Source: Ancylobacter radicis (lineage in GTDB: Bacteria > Pseudomonadota > Alphaproteobacteria > Rhizobiales > Xanthobacteraceae). Taken from it: 64,000 nucleotides of DNA. The stretch is from contig NZ_JAHCQH010000021.1 in the NCBI RefSeq assembly GCF_018449475.1, forward strand, positions 259,772-323,771. Reading direction: 5' to 3'. This document shows, in pieces, positions 35,461-45,993 of this stretch. Position 1 is the first letter of the stretch. The number at the start of each line of letters is the position of its first letter. The notes beneath the pieces are model-generated. The model was not told the DNA's origin. It made no database searches and worked only from the letters and a program-made list of their open reading frames with translations. Both the position numbers and the translations under genes were made by a program.

Positions 35461-38400
35461 CGCAGGAGGCTCCCATCCCGGCGCATCTCGGCGGCAACGC
35501 GCGCCTTCAAGACTTCCACCGCTGCCGGCTCGACCCGCAAATGCCGGCCCGCCAGTTCCGCCGTGTCCGCGGAAAGATGGAGGCCGGCGGCAAGGATGGG
35601 CTCGCCGGTGCCGGTCTCGACCGAGGGACGCAGCTTCCGCAGCAGCTTCTCGCCGACATTCTGCAGGCTGGCCCCGGCGCCGAGGCCGAGCATCGGCAGG
35701 GCCACCTTGTGGCGGCGCTGCATTTCCATGTCCAACTCCAGCGCCATCAACGAATCCATGCCGATATCGCCCAGCGCGCGCGTGGGTTCGATGGACTCCG
35801 CCGGCAGACGCAGGATGCGGGCGACTTCATGGGTGAGCAGGCGCATCACCGTGGCGCGGGCCTCGGTGTCGCTCTGGTCGGCGATCAGGGTCAGAAGGTC
35901 GCCATCGCCCGCGCCTTCGATGGTCTCCTCGGGCCCCGGCCGGAGCGCCGCAAAGGCGGCGCCGCGCATAACGGTGAGTTCGCGTGCCGCACGCCAGTCG
36001 ATCGGTGCATGAACATGCGCCGCGGGCGTGTCCGGGCTGCCCAGGGCCCGGCCAAGCTCCTCCAGCGCGTCGGCGGCGCTGAGCATGCCAAGACCAAGAC
36101 GGCGGCTGAGTTTTTCCGAGGTCGCGCCATCGCGGGCCAGCACCCCCACATCGGAGATCGCGCCCCAGGCCATGGCCAGCCCCGGGCGGCCCTCGCTGCG
36201 GCGCCGCCGGGCAAGCGCCTCAAGATAAGCATTTGCAGCCACATAGGCGGACTGGCCGGGGTTGCCGACCAGCGTCGTGGCCGACGAGAACAGCACGAAA
36301 TAGTCGAGATCGAGTTTCGCGGTCGCCGCATCGATGTTGCGGGCGCCGTCCACTTTCGGACCCAGTACGGCTTCGAAACGGGCCCGGTCGAGGTCGCGGA
36401 TCAGGGCGTCGTCGAGGACCATGGCCGTGTGGATGATACCGGCGATGCGGCCATGCCGGGCCAGCATCCGGGCGATAAACTGATGGCAGGCCTGACTATC
36501 GCGAATGTCGAGACTTTCAGCCGTCACCTCGGCCCCGTCGAACTGCAACGGAGGTTCCATGACACCTTTGCGCGAGGCAGTGACGATGAGCTTGGCACCC
36601 TGGCCGCCCAGCCAGCGGGCCGCTTCCCGGCCGAAGCCGCCCGTGCCGCCAATGACGAGGTGGACACCCTCTGCGGCGCGGAACGGGGTGGCCGGCGCGG
36701 TTGAGGCGGGCAGGGAGGGCGGGCGGATGAGGATTTTCCCAATATGACCAGCGCCTTGCATCAACCGCAGCGCGGCGCGTACGTCGTTAGCGGCAAACAG
36801 CCGGTAGGGCAGGGGACGCAGAATGCCGCGTGCGAACAGGCCGGAGAGTTCCTCCAGCATCGCGCGCACCAGTTCCGGCTGGGCGGCGATGAGCTGGTCG
36901 GCATCGACGCCGAAATAGGACAGGTTGCGGGCGAAAGGGCGTAGTCCAATACCGGTATTGGCGATGAAATCGCGCTTGCCGAGTTCCACGAAGCGACCGA
37001 ACGGCTTGAGCGTGCGGAGCGACAGTTCCATCGCCCGGCCGGACAGAGAGTTCAGAACGACATCGCAGCCACCCTGCGCGCGGACCTCGTCGGCAAAGCG
37101 GGTGTCGCGGGAATCATACACCGCGTCGGCGCCCAGAAGCCTTGCCAGAGCTCGCTTTTCCGGTGATCCGGCGGTGGCGATGATGCGAGCGCCGCGGGCG
37201 CGGGCGATCTGCATCGCGGCCATGCCGACGCCGCCGGCGGCGCCGTGGATCAGCACGGTCTCGCCGCTGCGCAGCCGCGCGCATTCGACAAGTCCATACC
37301 AGGCCGTGAGAAAGGCGACCGGCAGGGTGGCGGCGGCGTCCAGCGAAAGGCCGGCCGGGACCGGCAAAGCGGCGATGCTCGGTATAATGGTATGGGTGGC
37401 GAGGGCGGCAGGCGCGAAGGCCATCACCGCGTCGCCCGGCCGGTGCGAAGTGACATCCGGGCCGACGCGCAGCACGCGGCCGGCGCATTCGAAGCCGAGG
37501 CTGGGGCCGGCAAAACCGTTCTCCAGCATCTCGTCGCCGATCAGTCCCTGCGCGAACATCACGTCGCGGAAGTTCAGCGCGCTGGCCGCAATCTCGATCT
37601 CGACCTCGCCCGGACCGGGCGCGCGGCGCGTCTGCGCCCGCCAGTGCAGGCGGTCGAGCGCGCCGGGCCGATCCATGACGAGCCGCAGCGAGGAGGCGCC
37701 TCCGGCCGGTGCAGGCTTCGGCGTCGGAGCCAGCCGGATCGCGCGCAAACCCTTGTCGTCCAACACTAATTCGCGCTCGTCGGGCAGGCCGGCAAAGGCG
37801 CGTGCGAGGTCCGAAGCGGTGCCTTGGTCGATCAGCCGGAGGTTCAATGCTACCAGCTTGATGTCGAGGTCGGGATACTCGTTGATCGCCGTCCGGCCGA
37901 AGGCCCAGAGGGCGGCGGCGCGGGGGTGGGGGCCGAGCGGATCACCGTCGATCAGGAAACGCAGCGCCGGCGGGGTGGTGCTGGCGCGCAGCGTCTCCAG
38001 CAGGCGGCCGGCCTTGTCGAGCGCCTTGGCGAGCGAGGCGGCGCTGTCTCCGGTCAGCGGACGGTATATGAGCACCGTGGCGCCGGGAGTGGCCGGGTCG
38101 CCGTCGAGTTCGTGGCCATGTGGCGCCACGAGGCAGCTGGCGGCGTCGTTGGCCAGCAAGGCGAGGGTCGCCTGGGTGAGCGTCCCGCGATCCGGTTCCT
38201 TCCGGTTTTTCGCTGGTGTAACAAACACTTCCGTGGTGCCGCGGGCACCCGCGAGCAGGCGTCCGCGCGGCCCCGTCGCGCCCTCAAGGGCGACCAGTCG
38301 GGCAAAACCGAGCGGCGCGAGGGCCAGCGAGAGCAGCGCGCCGCCGGGGCGCAGGGCCTCGATCAGCTCGGTGCCGGCCTCGCTGAGCGGGTCGAGGCGG

Positions 38401-41400
38401 CGGCGCGGATCGGCGTGGATGACAAGATCCACGTCCATGCCAACCGGTTGATCTGCAAGGACAATATTCGCAGTCGGGCGAATGCGGTCGGCAAGATGGG
38501 GGCGGGCGGCGGCGTCTGACGGTATGATGGTGAGTTGGACGCGGCCATCTTCGGCGAGCGGGCGCAACGCGTCGTAGACGAGGCCATGGCGCTCCACCAG
38601 CAGCACCGAAAGCGGGCCATCGCCGGCACTTGCGGCGGTCAGAACCGCCGCCTGTTCGGCCAGCGCGCGGGCCCCTGGAGAGGCGGTTTCCCAGTGGTCG
38701 ATCAGGCCAGTGAGGTGGACGATCGGGCCAGTGTGACCGAGCAGATCGGGCAGGTCGGCGGCGAGGCGCGCGCCGATGGCGATCTCCGCCGCCCGGTCGG
38801 GGGCGATGGCGGCGATTTCGTGCAGCAGCGGCTCGGGCGCCGGCAGGTCGCTGTCCGCCGTGACCTGCCATCCCTCTTCCGCGCTGTGCCGGGCGAGGCC
38901 GCCCTCGGCCAGCAGGTCGAGCAGGGTGAGGAACAGGGGGCGGCGTTCCGGGGCCAGCCGCCCAGTGGCCATGAGGCGATCGACCTCCACCCGCTCGCCG
39001 GCCCGTGCCTCGTCGCCCGCCACCGCCATGACGGCGCGATGGGCGATGGAATAGGCCAGCGCGTCGGTCAGCAGCGCGTCGTCATCCGGCGCGGCGGGCG
39101 TGGCTTGGTCGAGATGGGCGGCGAGCCGGGCGCCGGCCTCGCTGATGGCGGGGCCGACCGGCACGAGGCTCTGGCGGAAATCGCAATCGAGTTCCGGCGT
39201 GCTCGACAAAGTGAGGGCGCGCAGCCGCACCGCCTCCATCCGGGCGACGGTCGCGCCGGCGCTGTCGCGCAGCACGATGTCGAGTTCGAGCGAGCGGGGG
39301 CTGGCGCGGCGCACGGTCAGCACCGCCTGCATCGGCGCCGTGCTGCCCAGCACCTGCAGCGCGCCGAAGCGGACCGGCACGAAGGCGGTGCCCGACGGGG
39401 CACTGGCATCGGCCGCCATGACCAGGCCGTGCAGCGCGGCGTCGGCGCGCAGGGGAGAAAGAACAAAAGACGACTCGCCCACACAATTGTTCTGCGTGGG
39501 CTCCGTCAGATCGAGGGTGATGCGGTCGCCCCGGCGCGCGGCCCGCTGCACCAGCCGGAAGGCCGGCCCGTAATCGAGGCCGAGCCGTGCCGCCCCGGCA
39601 TAAAGCGCCTCGGCATCGAGCACCGTGTCCGCCGGCTCGGCGGAAGCGTCCTGCGCGGTCGCCGCGCGGGCGCTCTCCTCGGCGGAGAGTACCCGGCCCT
39701 GGCCGTTGAGCGTCCAGTCCTCGGTGCCGCGGGTGCGCGAGGAAATCGCGACATGGCCCTCGGGGTCGACATAGACCCGCGTCTCGACGCTTTCGCCCGG
39801 CGTCAGGCGCAGCGCGGCGAGGATGTCGAAATCCTCCAGCAGCAGGTGCGATGTGCCGAACAGGGCGCGGCCGGCGGCGAGCGCCATTTCGGCGATGCCG
39901 GTGGCCGGCACGATCACGCTGTCACCGACCTTGTGGTCGGCGAGGAAGGGACGGGATTCGATGTCGAGCGCGCCGCGCCATTCGCGTCCGCCCTGCATCA
40001 GCCGGGCGCCGAGCAGCGGGTGGTCGGGCGCGGCGCCGCCGATGATGTCGACGGCCTCGCTGGTGCGCGGCGGCAGGATGCTCTGGCGGTTCCACGGGGT
40101 GGCCGGCAGGGCGAAGCGGCCGGGCAGGGCGGCGGGCCCGAACAGGCGTTGCTCGTCGACCTGCGCGCCATTGACCAGAGCGGCGAGCAGGGCCCGCTCG
40201 ATCGGGTCCTCTTCCGTCCGGTCCTTTTCCTGCAAGGAGGCGAGCACCACACCCGCGCGGTTCTCGTCGGCGAGGATTTCCCGCACGAAACCGGTGAGCA
40301 CCGGCTTGGGGCCGATTTCCAGGAAAATGCCGATGGCGGGATCGCGCGCCAGATGGCGCATCGCGGCGTCGAACATTACCGGCTGACGGATATTGTCCCA
40401 CCAGTAGCGGGCACCGAGGCTCGCATCGCTCACGGGCGCCCCGGTGAGGCTGGAGATGAAGGGGATGGTGGGGGCGCGCGGCTCCAGCAGCTTCAGCGCC
40501 TGAAGAATCGGCTGCTCCAGCGGGGCCATGGCCGGGGAATGGAACGGGTAGTCGATGCCGATCCGCTTGCCGACCACGCCCTGCCGGCGGGCGAGGCGCA
40601 GCACGGCGTCGACGGCGGGCGTCGGCCCGGACAGGGTGATGCCCTTGGGCGCATTGAAGGCGCCGATCACCACTTCCGGCTGGGCGGCGGCGGCGATCAG
40701 CTCCTGGGCGCGGGCGGGGCTGGCCATGAGGAAGGCCATGGTGCCGGCGCCGCGCGTCTCGCCCTGAAGGCGGCTGCGCCAATAGATGAGCTGGGTCGCG
40801 TCGAACAGGCTGAGCGCGCCGGCGATATGGGCGGCGGCGACCTCGCCGACGCTGTGGCCGATCACGGCGGCGGGCCGGCAACCGGCCTCCATCAGCGCGC
40901 GGGCGACCGCCACTTCCAGGGCGAAGATCAGCGGCTGGACCAGCTCGGTGGCGGCCAGCGCGGTCTCGTCCGGCGGCTGGCGGAAGGCCTGCGCCAGCGA
41001 CCAGCCGGCGGTCGGCGCGAAAATGTCGTCGATCTCGTCGATCGCTGCGCGGAAGGCGGCGCTGGCCAGCCATGCCGCATGGCCCATGCCGGGATATTGC
41101 CCGCCATTGCCGGTGAAGACGAAGGCGACCTCATGCCCGCCCGCGCCGGCGATGCCGCGCAGCAGCGCCACCTCATTGCCGCCGCGCGCGATGCGGCGCA
41201 GCCGGGCCGGGGCCTCGGGATCCTCGATCGAGACGGCAAGGCGGTGCGGCAGGCGCGCCCGGCCATGGGCGGCGGCATGGGCGAGGCGGGAGCGTTCGAT
41301 TTCGCCATCGAGCCGTTCGGCATAGGCTTCGGCAAGGCTGGCCAGCGCCTCCGGGCTCTGGGCGGACAGCATCAGCACGCGGGCGGCCGGCGCCGGGGGC

Positions 41401-42746
41401 GGGGCGGGCAGTTCGTCCGCTTCCGGCAGGCGGATCACCGCATGGGCATTGGTGCCGCCAAAGCCGAAGGAGGAGATGCCGGCGAGCCGGGCGTCCGGGT
41501 CCAGCGCCACCGGCGCGGCGGCCGGGGCGAGGTTGAGCGCGGCGAAGTCGATGTTCGCGTTCAGCGTGTCGAGATGCAGCGAGGCGGGAAGCTGGCGCCG
41601 CTCCAGCGCACTGAGCGCCTTGAGCAGGCCGGCAAGGCCGGAGGCGGGCTCGAGATGGCCGATATTGGATTTCACCGAACCGATCGGCAGCGGCGCGGAG
41701 CGCCGTCGGCCCAGCGCCTCGCCCACGGCGCGCGCCTCGGCGGGGTCGCCGACCAGCGTGCCGGTGCCATGCGCCTCGATGAAGGCGAGCCGGTTCGGGT
41801 CGATGGCGCGGGCGGTGTAGAGATCGTCGAGCAGGCGCTGCTGGGCGCGGCTCTCCGGCATGGCGATGCCGACCGTGCGCCCGTCCGAATTGGTGCCGGT
41901 CGCCATCACCACCGCGCGCGGCGTGATGCCGGCGCCGGTCGCGCCCTTGAGCCGGGTGAGGATGGTGACGACGCCGCCTTCCGAGCGGACATAGCCATCC
42001 GCCGCGCCCGAGAAGGGCCGGCAGCGGCCGGTCGGCGAGAGCATGCCGGCGCGCGAGAAACCGATGAAGTTGAACGGGCTGGTGAGCACGTTCACGCCCG
42101 CCACCACGGCGGTCTCGATCTCGCCGCTCTCGATCGCCTTCACCGCGCGGTCGAAGGCGACCAGCGAGGAGGAGCAGGCGGTGTCGATGGCCAGACTCGG
42201 CCCGGTGAAGCCGAACACGTGCGAGATGCGGTTGGCGATGATGGAGAGCGCGTTGCCGGTGACGAAATGCGCGTCGGCGGCGCCGATATCGGTGACGAAA
42301 TGCAGGGAATGGTCGAGCGAGGAGGCGCCGACGAACACGCCGACCGGCGCCCCGGCAAGGCGTGACAGCGGCAGATTGGCGTCCTCGAACGCCTCGCGCA
42401 CCAGCTCCAGCAGCAGGCGCTGCTGCGGGTCGATCTGCTCGACCTCGCGCGGCGACAGGCCGAAGGCGCCGGCGTCGAAGCCGAAAATGTCGTCCAGCAC
42501 GCCGGCAGCGAAGCTGTAGGCCCGGCCGGGCACGCCGCGGCCGGGGTGCAGGAAACGCTCGCGCGACCAGCGGTCGGCCGGGATTTCGGTGACCGCGCAC
42601 TCGCCCCGTGCCAGCAGCGACCAGAATGCCGCCTCGTCCCGCGCGCCCGGCAGCCGGCAGGCGCAGCCGATGATGGCGGCGTCATGGAGCGGCTGGGCCA
42701 GCAGGGAGGCTTGGTCGGCATTCGCGCCGGTCGCGGCATGGGTCAA
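35457..42746 (-). CDS. rkpA: RkpA-like type I polyketide/fatty acid synthase (KS-AT-DH-psiMT-psiKR-ER-KR-ACP)
   Basis: 2429 aa multidomain megasynthase. KS: active-site Cys near residue 190 in DTACSSSLVAF, plus EAHGTGTLVGDP and the NIGHLE His. AT: GHSVGE serine near 628. DH: HKVGDSVIVPATG near 937. A methyltransferase-like region near 1384 lacks a usable glycine motif I (LVERHGLV). A psiKR is near 1610 (ALWAFGRTAINEY). ER: HGAAGGVGMAA near 1838. KR: IGGTGGFG near 2033 with SAYVAANAY. ACP: IGMDSLMALEL near 2330. No thioesterase. It resembles RkpA of Sinorhizobium, which is needed for capsule production and thought to make a specialised lipid. The TTG at 42746 is set by AAAGAGGTGTCGT; an upstream in-frame extension overlapping the glycosyltransferase was rejected. 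Confidence 0.95.
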   Translation of the reverse strand: MTHAATGANADQASLLAQPLHDAAIIGCACRLPGARDEAAFWSLLARGECAVTEIPADRWSRERFLHPGRGVPGRAYSFAAGVLDDIFGFDAGAFGLSPREVEQIDPQQRLLLELVREAFEDANLPLSRLAGAPVGVFVGASSLDHSLHFVTDIGAADAHFVTGNALSIIANRISHVFGFTGPSLAIDTACSSSLVAFDRAVKAIESGEIETAVVAGVNVLTSPFNFIGFSRAGMLSPTGRCRPFSGAADGYVRSEGGVVTILTRLKGATGAGITPRAVVMATGTNSDGRTVGIAMPESRAQQRLLDDLYTARAIDPNRLAFIEAHGTGTLVGDPAEARAVGEALGRRRSAPLPIGSVKSNIGHLEPASGLAGLLKALSALERRQLPASLHLDTLNANIDFAALNLAPAAAPVALDPDARLAGISSFGFGGTNAHAVIRLPEADELPAPPPAPAARVLMLSAQSPEALASLAEAYAERLDGEIERSRLAHAAAHGRARLPHRLAVSIEDPEAPARLRRIARGGNEVALLRGIAGAGGHEVAFVFTGNGGQYPGMGHAAWLASAAFRAAIDEIDDIFAPTAGWSLAQAFRQPPDETALAATELVQPLIFALEVAVARALMEAGCRPAAVIGHSVGEVAAAHIAGALSLFDATQLIYWRSRLQGETRGAGTMAFLMASPARAQELIAAAAQPEVVIGAFNAPKGITLSGPTPAVDAVLRLARRQGVVGKRIGIDYPFHSPAMAPLEQPILQALKLLEPRAPTIPFISSLTGAPVSDASLGARYWWDNIRQPVMFDAAMRHLARDPAIGIFLEIGPKPVLTGFVREILADENRAGVVLASLQEKDRTEEDPIERALLAALVNGAQVDEQRLFGPAALPGRFALPATPWNRQSILPPRTSEAVDIIGGAAPDHPLLGARLMQGGREWRGALDIESRPFLADHKVGDSVIVPATGIAEMALAAGRALFGTSHLLLEDFDILAALRLTPGESVETRVYVDPEGHVAISSRTRGTEDWTLNGQGRVLSAEESARAATAQDASAEPADTVLDAEALYAGAARLGLDYGPAFRLVQRAARRGDRITLDLTEPTQNNCVGESSFVLSPLRADAALHGLVMAADASAPSGTAFVPVRFGALQVLGSTAPMQAVLTVRRASPRSLELDIVLRDSAGATVARMEAVRLRALTLSSTPELDCDFRQSLVPVGPAISEAGARLAAHLDQATPAAPDDDALLTDALAYSIAHRAVMAVAGDEARAGERVEVDRLMATGRLAPERRPLFLTLLDLLAEGGLARHSAEEGWQVTADSDLPAPEPLLHEIAAIAPDRAAEIAIGARLAADLPDLLGHTGPIVHLTGLIDHWETASPGARALAEQAAVLTAASAGDGPLSVLLVERHGLVYDALRPLAEDGRVQLTIIPSDAAARPHLADRIRPTANIVLADQPVGMDVDLVIHADPRRRLDPLSEAGTELIEALRPGGALLSLALAPLGFARLVALEGATGPRGRLLAGARGTTEVFVTPAKNRKEPDRGTLTQATLALLANDAASCLVAPHGHELDGDPATPGATVLIYRPLTGDSAASLAKALDKAGRLLETLRASTTPPALRFLIDGDPLGPHPRAAALWAFGRTAINEYPDLDIKLVALNLRLIDQGTASDLARAFAGLPDERELVLDDKGLRAIRLAPTPKPAPAGGASSLRLVMDRPGALDRLHWRAQTRRAPGPGEVEIEIAASALNFRDVMFAQGLIGDEMLENGFAGPSLGFECAGRVLRVGPDVTSHRPGDAVMAFAPAALATHTIIPSIAALPVPAGLSLDAAATLPVAFLTAWYGLVECARLRSGETVLIHGAAGGVGMAAMQIARARGARIIATAGSPEKRALARLLGADAVYDSRDTRFADEVRAQGGCDVVLNSLSGRAMELSLRTLKPFGRFVELGKRDFIANTGIGLRPFARNLSYFGVDADQLIAAQPELVRAMLEELSGLFARGILRPLPYRLFAANDVRAALRLMQGAGHIGKILIRPPSLPASTAPATPFRAAEGVHLVIGGTGGFGREAARWLGGQGAKLIVTASRKGVMEPPLQFDGAEVTAESLDIRDSQACHQFIARMLARHGRIAGIIHTAMVLDDALIRDLDRARFEAVLGPKVDGARNIDAATAKLDLDYFVLFSSATTLVGNPGQSAYVAANAYLEALARRRRSEGRPGLAMAWGAISDVGVLARDGATSEKLSRRLGLGMLSAADALEELGRALGSPDTPAAHVHAPIDWRAARELTVMRGAAFAALRPGPEETIEGAGDGDLLTLIADQSDTEARATVMRLLTHEVARILRLPAESIEPTRALGDIGMDSLMALELDMEMQRRHKVALPMLGLGAGASLQNVGEKLLRKLRPSVETGTGEPILAAGLHLSADTAELAGRHLRVEPAAVEVLKARVAAEMRRDGSLLR

Positions 42747-42831
42747 ACGACACCTCTTTGGCTGCACCGGAGACACGTGTCCGGGGGCACGGCGGGCGGC
42801 GCCCGCGCGGGTCTGGCCGGGGCGGGCGGCG

Positions 42832-45372
42832 CTAGCTTTCCACCCGGTCATGGGCCGGCTGATCGGGGGCTGGCGCCGGCTCGTCGGCGCGCCGGCTGGC
42901 GTCGATCTGCTGCTGGATCCGCCCGCCAATGGCGGCGGACCAGGTGGCGAAGTCATATTTGCGGGACACCCGCGCGAGGCCGGCCTCGGCCCGCGACGCC
43001 CGCAGCTCCGCATGTTCGGCGGCCTCGAACATGGCGCGCGCGGCGGCGTCCACATCGGGGATGCCCCATTGGCCGATATAGCCGCGGCTCGCCAGATATT
43101 CCGGCGGGGTCGGGGTCTGCTGCACCGGCACCAGGAAAGCGTTGCTCTCGTCGCAGAAATCCTGCGAGCCGGAATAGTCGGAGACCACCACCGTCTTGCC
43201 CGCCAGCATGGCGTCGGCGATGACGTAGCCGAAGCCTTCCGAGCGGTGCAGCGAGACCATGGCGTCGGAGGTCCACAGCAGGGTCCAGTATTCCTCGGGC
43301 GTCAGATTGCCTTCGAGCACGCTGATGCGGTCATCGCCGGCGATGCGCTCCTCGATCTCCTCCCAGTAGGAATCGATGTTGCTCCAGTGGCCGGGATTGA
43401 CCTCGCGGATCTTGATGATGAGCCGGGTCGGGTGATCGCTGTGCTCGAATGCCTTCTGGAACGCCTTGACCACGTCGAGCGGGTTCTTGCGCACGATGGA
43501 GGAGCCGAATTCCGCCGCGGTGAGGAAGATGAACTCCTCCGGGGAGCGGCGGAAGCGGTCGAGGAACGGCACATAGGCGAGCGGGCGGTGCATGCCCTTG
43601 TCGACCACGCTGACCGGCACCGAGGTGATCTTGCGATAGGCATCGGCGACATAGGTGGTCGGCGCCCAGATCTCGTCGACGGCAACCGCGCCGAGCGCGT
43701 GGCTGGCCGGCGGGCGGTCGCTTTCCCACAGATAGAAGCCGATGATGTGCGCGTCCTCGCAGATGCCGGCGAAGCGCGACAGCATCTCCGGCGCGCGGTC
43801 GGCATTGACGCAGAGCACCACCACGCGGGCGCGCACGCCGATGGTGGGGTTGTAGTCGACATCCGGGTTGAGGCAGGCCCCGTCATCGGCGTTGAAGACG
43901 AGCGGCGAGAAGTTGGACAGCGCCTCCACGAACATGGAGAGGTTGCGCCCGACGCCGGTCTCGTTGGCGTGGCCGATGATGACGAGGTCGCGCATCGGCA
44001 GGTCGTCGGCGGGCTCGGTGCCCTCGCCCTCGATCCGGCCGGCGGCCGAGAGCACGCCGAGTTCCGGGGCGCGCGCATAGACATCGCTGCGCAGCCGGTC
44101 GCGCCAGAAGTCCGCGCCGCGCTCGGCGATGGCCACTTCGGGCATCGCCACGCCACTGATGATGGCGATCAGCGCGAGATCGAAGCGGGTGAAATCGCCC
44201 GTGCCGCCGGCCCCCCAATAGGCGCGCCAGACATGGGGCGTGAAGGACAGCCGGTTCGGCTGCGTCACATCGAGCGCCACTTCCCGGAAGGAGGTGAGGC
44301 GTACGAAGTTCTCCTCGCGCATCCGCCCGCCAAGGCCCTGATCCTCCAGCAGGAACAGCCAGTACCAGCTCCAGGGCAATTCGCGGTTGCGGTACATGTC
44401 GGCCGGGGCGGCCAGCGAGCGGCGCAGCCCGTCCGAGACCAGGCTGGCATTGTTCTTGTCGGCGATGAACGGGGCGGTGGCGAATTTGTACTGGACCAGC
44501 CGCAGCCCTTCCTCGGTGAAGATGTCGATATGCGGATAGTGGCGGCGCCAGAAGGCGAACAGCGTCAGATTGATCTCGTGCTTCATCACCCGGCGGTTCA
44601 TCACCGGCTCGCTGAGCAGGGTGCGGATCTCGTCGGTCAGGCAGAACACCTGGCGCTTGTAGCTGTCCTCGAAGACGTCCGAGACGATCCAGTTGGCGAC
44701 CGACTGGCCGCCGGAGAGCTTGGTCTGCTGGCCGAGGCGATTGGCCATGTAGCGGGTATAGACCGAGGCGCGCCAGCGGGCCGGCGGCTCGTCCGACTTT
44801 TCCAGACGGCGGGCGATCTTGGGGATGTCGTGCCAGATGCGGTGGCGCAGCCGCGCCTCGCGGGCGACACCGCCGATATTGGCGATGAAATCGCCGAGTT
44901 CCTCGCGCGCCGCCGGGTCGGGCCAGAACGCCACGCCGGAGACGGGCCCGGCATAGGCGCTCGCATGGGCGCTGGAGCCATTGACCGTGAGCAGCATCTG
45001 GCGGTGCGCGGCGAGGCGATAGCCGGTGGCGTGAATCGGCAGATAGGCCTGGGGAGCGGTCTCGCGCTCGAACACCACGACGCCGTCAATGATGAGCCGC
45101 AGCGTCACCGGTCGGGCCAGATCGCTCCGGTCGAAGCCCCAGGCGACGGCCTGCCCGTCCTCGACGAAAATACCACCGACCACCGGCTCGTCAGCCGGTA
45201 AGGTCAAGTAATTATGCCGCGCGGAGATCAGCTCCAGCGCATTGGCAAGATGTTGTTCCTGATTAATGTCGTCGCCGCGCGCCAGCCTTTCGCGCAGATC
45301 CTCTGCCAGGGAGACCAAACCCTCCTGTGCCGCGTCGCGTCCTACCTGGCGCCCGAAGGTCTCAAAGTTCAT
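42832..45372 (-). CDS. large glycosyltransferase with novel N-terminal region and C-terminal GT4 domain
   Basis: 846 aa. The C-terminal third (about residues 480-830) is a GT4 domain (FLTAAEFGSSIVRKNPLDVV, LHRSEGFGYVIADAMLAGK with the E-X7-E pattern). The N-terminal 460 residues match no domain I recognise; they contain aromatic-rich segments (PWSWYWLFLLEDQGLGG). It probably transfers a sugar in capsule synthesis, perhaps a multi-step enzyme. The start ATG at 45372 has GGGGCG upstream. It lies 85 nt upstream of the PKS on the same strand, so it probably starts the glycosyltransferase-PKS-oxoamine synthase-GT operon. Confidence 0.88.
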   Translation of the reverse strand: MNFETFGRQVGRDAAQEGLVSLAEDLRERLARGDDINQEQHLANALELISARHNYLTLPADEPVVGGIFVEDGQAVAWGFDRSDLARPVTLRLIIDGVVVFERETAPQAYLPIHATGYRLAAHRQMLLTVNGSSAHASAYAGPVSGVAFWPDPAAREELGDFIANIGGVAREARLRHRIWHDIPKIARRLEKSDEPPARWRASVYTRYMANRLGQQTKLSGGQSVANWIVSDVFEDSYKRQVFCLTDEIRTLLSEPVMNRRVMKHEINLTLFAFWRRHYPHIDIFTEEGLRLVQYKFATAPFIADKNNASLVSDGLRRSLAAPADMYRNRELPWSWYWLFLLEDQGLGGRMREENFVRLTSFREVALDVTQPNRLSFTPHVWRAYWGAGGTGDFTRFDLALIAIISGVAMPEVAIAERGADFWRDRLRSDVYARAPELGVLSAAGRIEGEGTEPADDLPMRDLVIIGHANETGVGRNLSMFVEALSNFSPLVFNADDGACLNPDVDYNPTIGVRARVVVLCVNADRAPEMLSRFAGICEDAHIIGFYLWESDRPPASHALGAVAVDEIWAPTTYVADAYRKITSVPVSVVDKGMHRPLAYVPFLDRFRRSPEEFIFLTAAEFGSSIVRKNPLDVVKAFQKAFEHSDHPTRLIIKIREVNPGHWSNIDSYWEEIEERIAGDDRISVLEGNLTPEEYWTLLWTSDAMVSLHRSEGFGYVIADAMLAGKTVVVSDYSGSQDFCDESNAFLVPVQQTPTPPEYLASRGYIGQWGIPDVDAAARAMFEAAEHAELRASRAEAGLARVSRKYDFATWSAAIGGRIQQQIDASRRADEPAPAPDQPAHDRVES

Positions 45373-45993
45373 GAATCGCCCCACTTATTGGCAAGAGGAT
45401 CGGGCGATGCCGACCGCCGCACTCCGCCGGAAAGCCTCTCGATACGCATGAGGTGTGCATTGCAGCATCAAAAGCAAACCCGTGTCCAGTTATAAGTTTA
45501 TGTATTAAAGCCCCATTTTTTCCAAATGTGGTAGCCTGTGACCGTACAGCGAGAGTATTTCGATTCACATGATTCACTATGTCGATTTTTGAAACAAACC
45601 AGTTCGATCAACAAACCGGAGCGACGCATTCTGTACTTACAAGGATTCCGATGAATGCGGCCATAACGTGGAATTGAGCGAGATGTTCCGGGTTGCCGCG
45701 AAGTCTCGCGTTTTCCATACCGGGAAACCATTTGACGTTAGGGAATATGTTGCGCTGCGGAATGTCGGCCCGCCGTGCCGCCGTCGACCTCAGGAGCGGC
45801 CGGCGCGCGGGAGGGCGCCGGGCGGCGCGAAGGGGGTTAGAACGCGCCGGGTGCGAAAAGGTTCAATACAACTATCAATATTTTCGAACAGTGGACACAC
45901 GGGAAGAACATGCTAACTCTATTACGTTAGCACCACTCTCCGCGGAAAAATGCGGGCGAAGAGTTTCGATATTGCTTGTATTCGAGAGGTAAT
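45373..45993. other. 621-nt AT-rich intergenic regulatory region
   Basis: The longest gene-free stretch in the window. Most of it is A/T-rich compared with its neighbours, except for a GC-rich patch near 45765-45850. It must hold the promoters for the leftward glycosyltransferase-PKS unit and the rightward pyruvyl-transferase unit. Short frames (for example 45668-45916) lack good ribosome-binding sites and coding character, so I call no gene. Confidence 0.6.

Noticed and set aside
38535..42365. Open frame of 1276 codons on the plus strand inside the PKS gene
   Set aside because: Antisense shadow of KS-AT-DH-ER domains; it has no ribosome-binding site or domain of its own.
42747..43055. N-terminal extension of the PKS frame
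   Set aside because: It overlaps the glycosyltransferase C-terminus and is Pro/Arg-rich; the TTG at 42746 has a strong ribosome-binding site just before KS.
42589..45201. Open frame of 870 codons on the plus strand over the large glycosyltransferase
   Set aside because: Antisense to the GT4 protein and without any recognisable domain.
45668..45916. 82-codon frame in the AT-rich capsule spacer
   Set aside because: No ribosome-binding site, low-quality composition and no family similarity.
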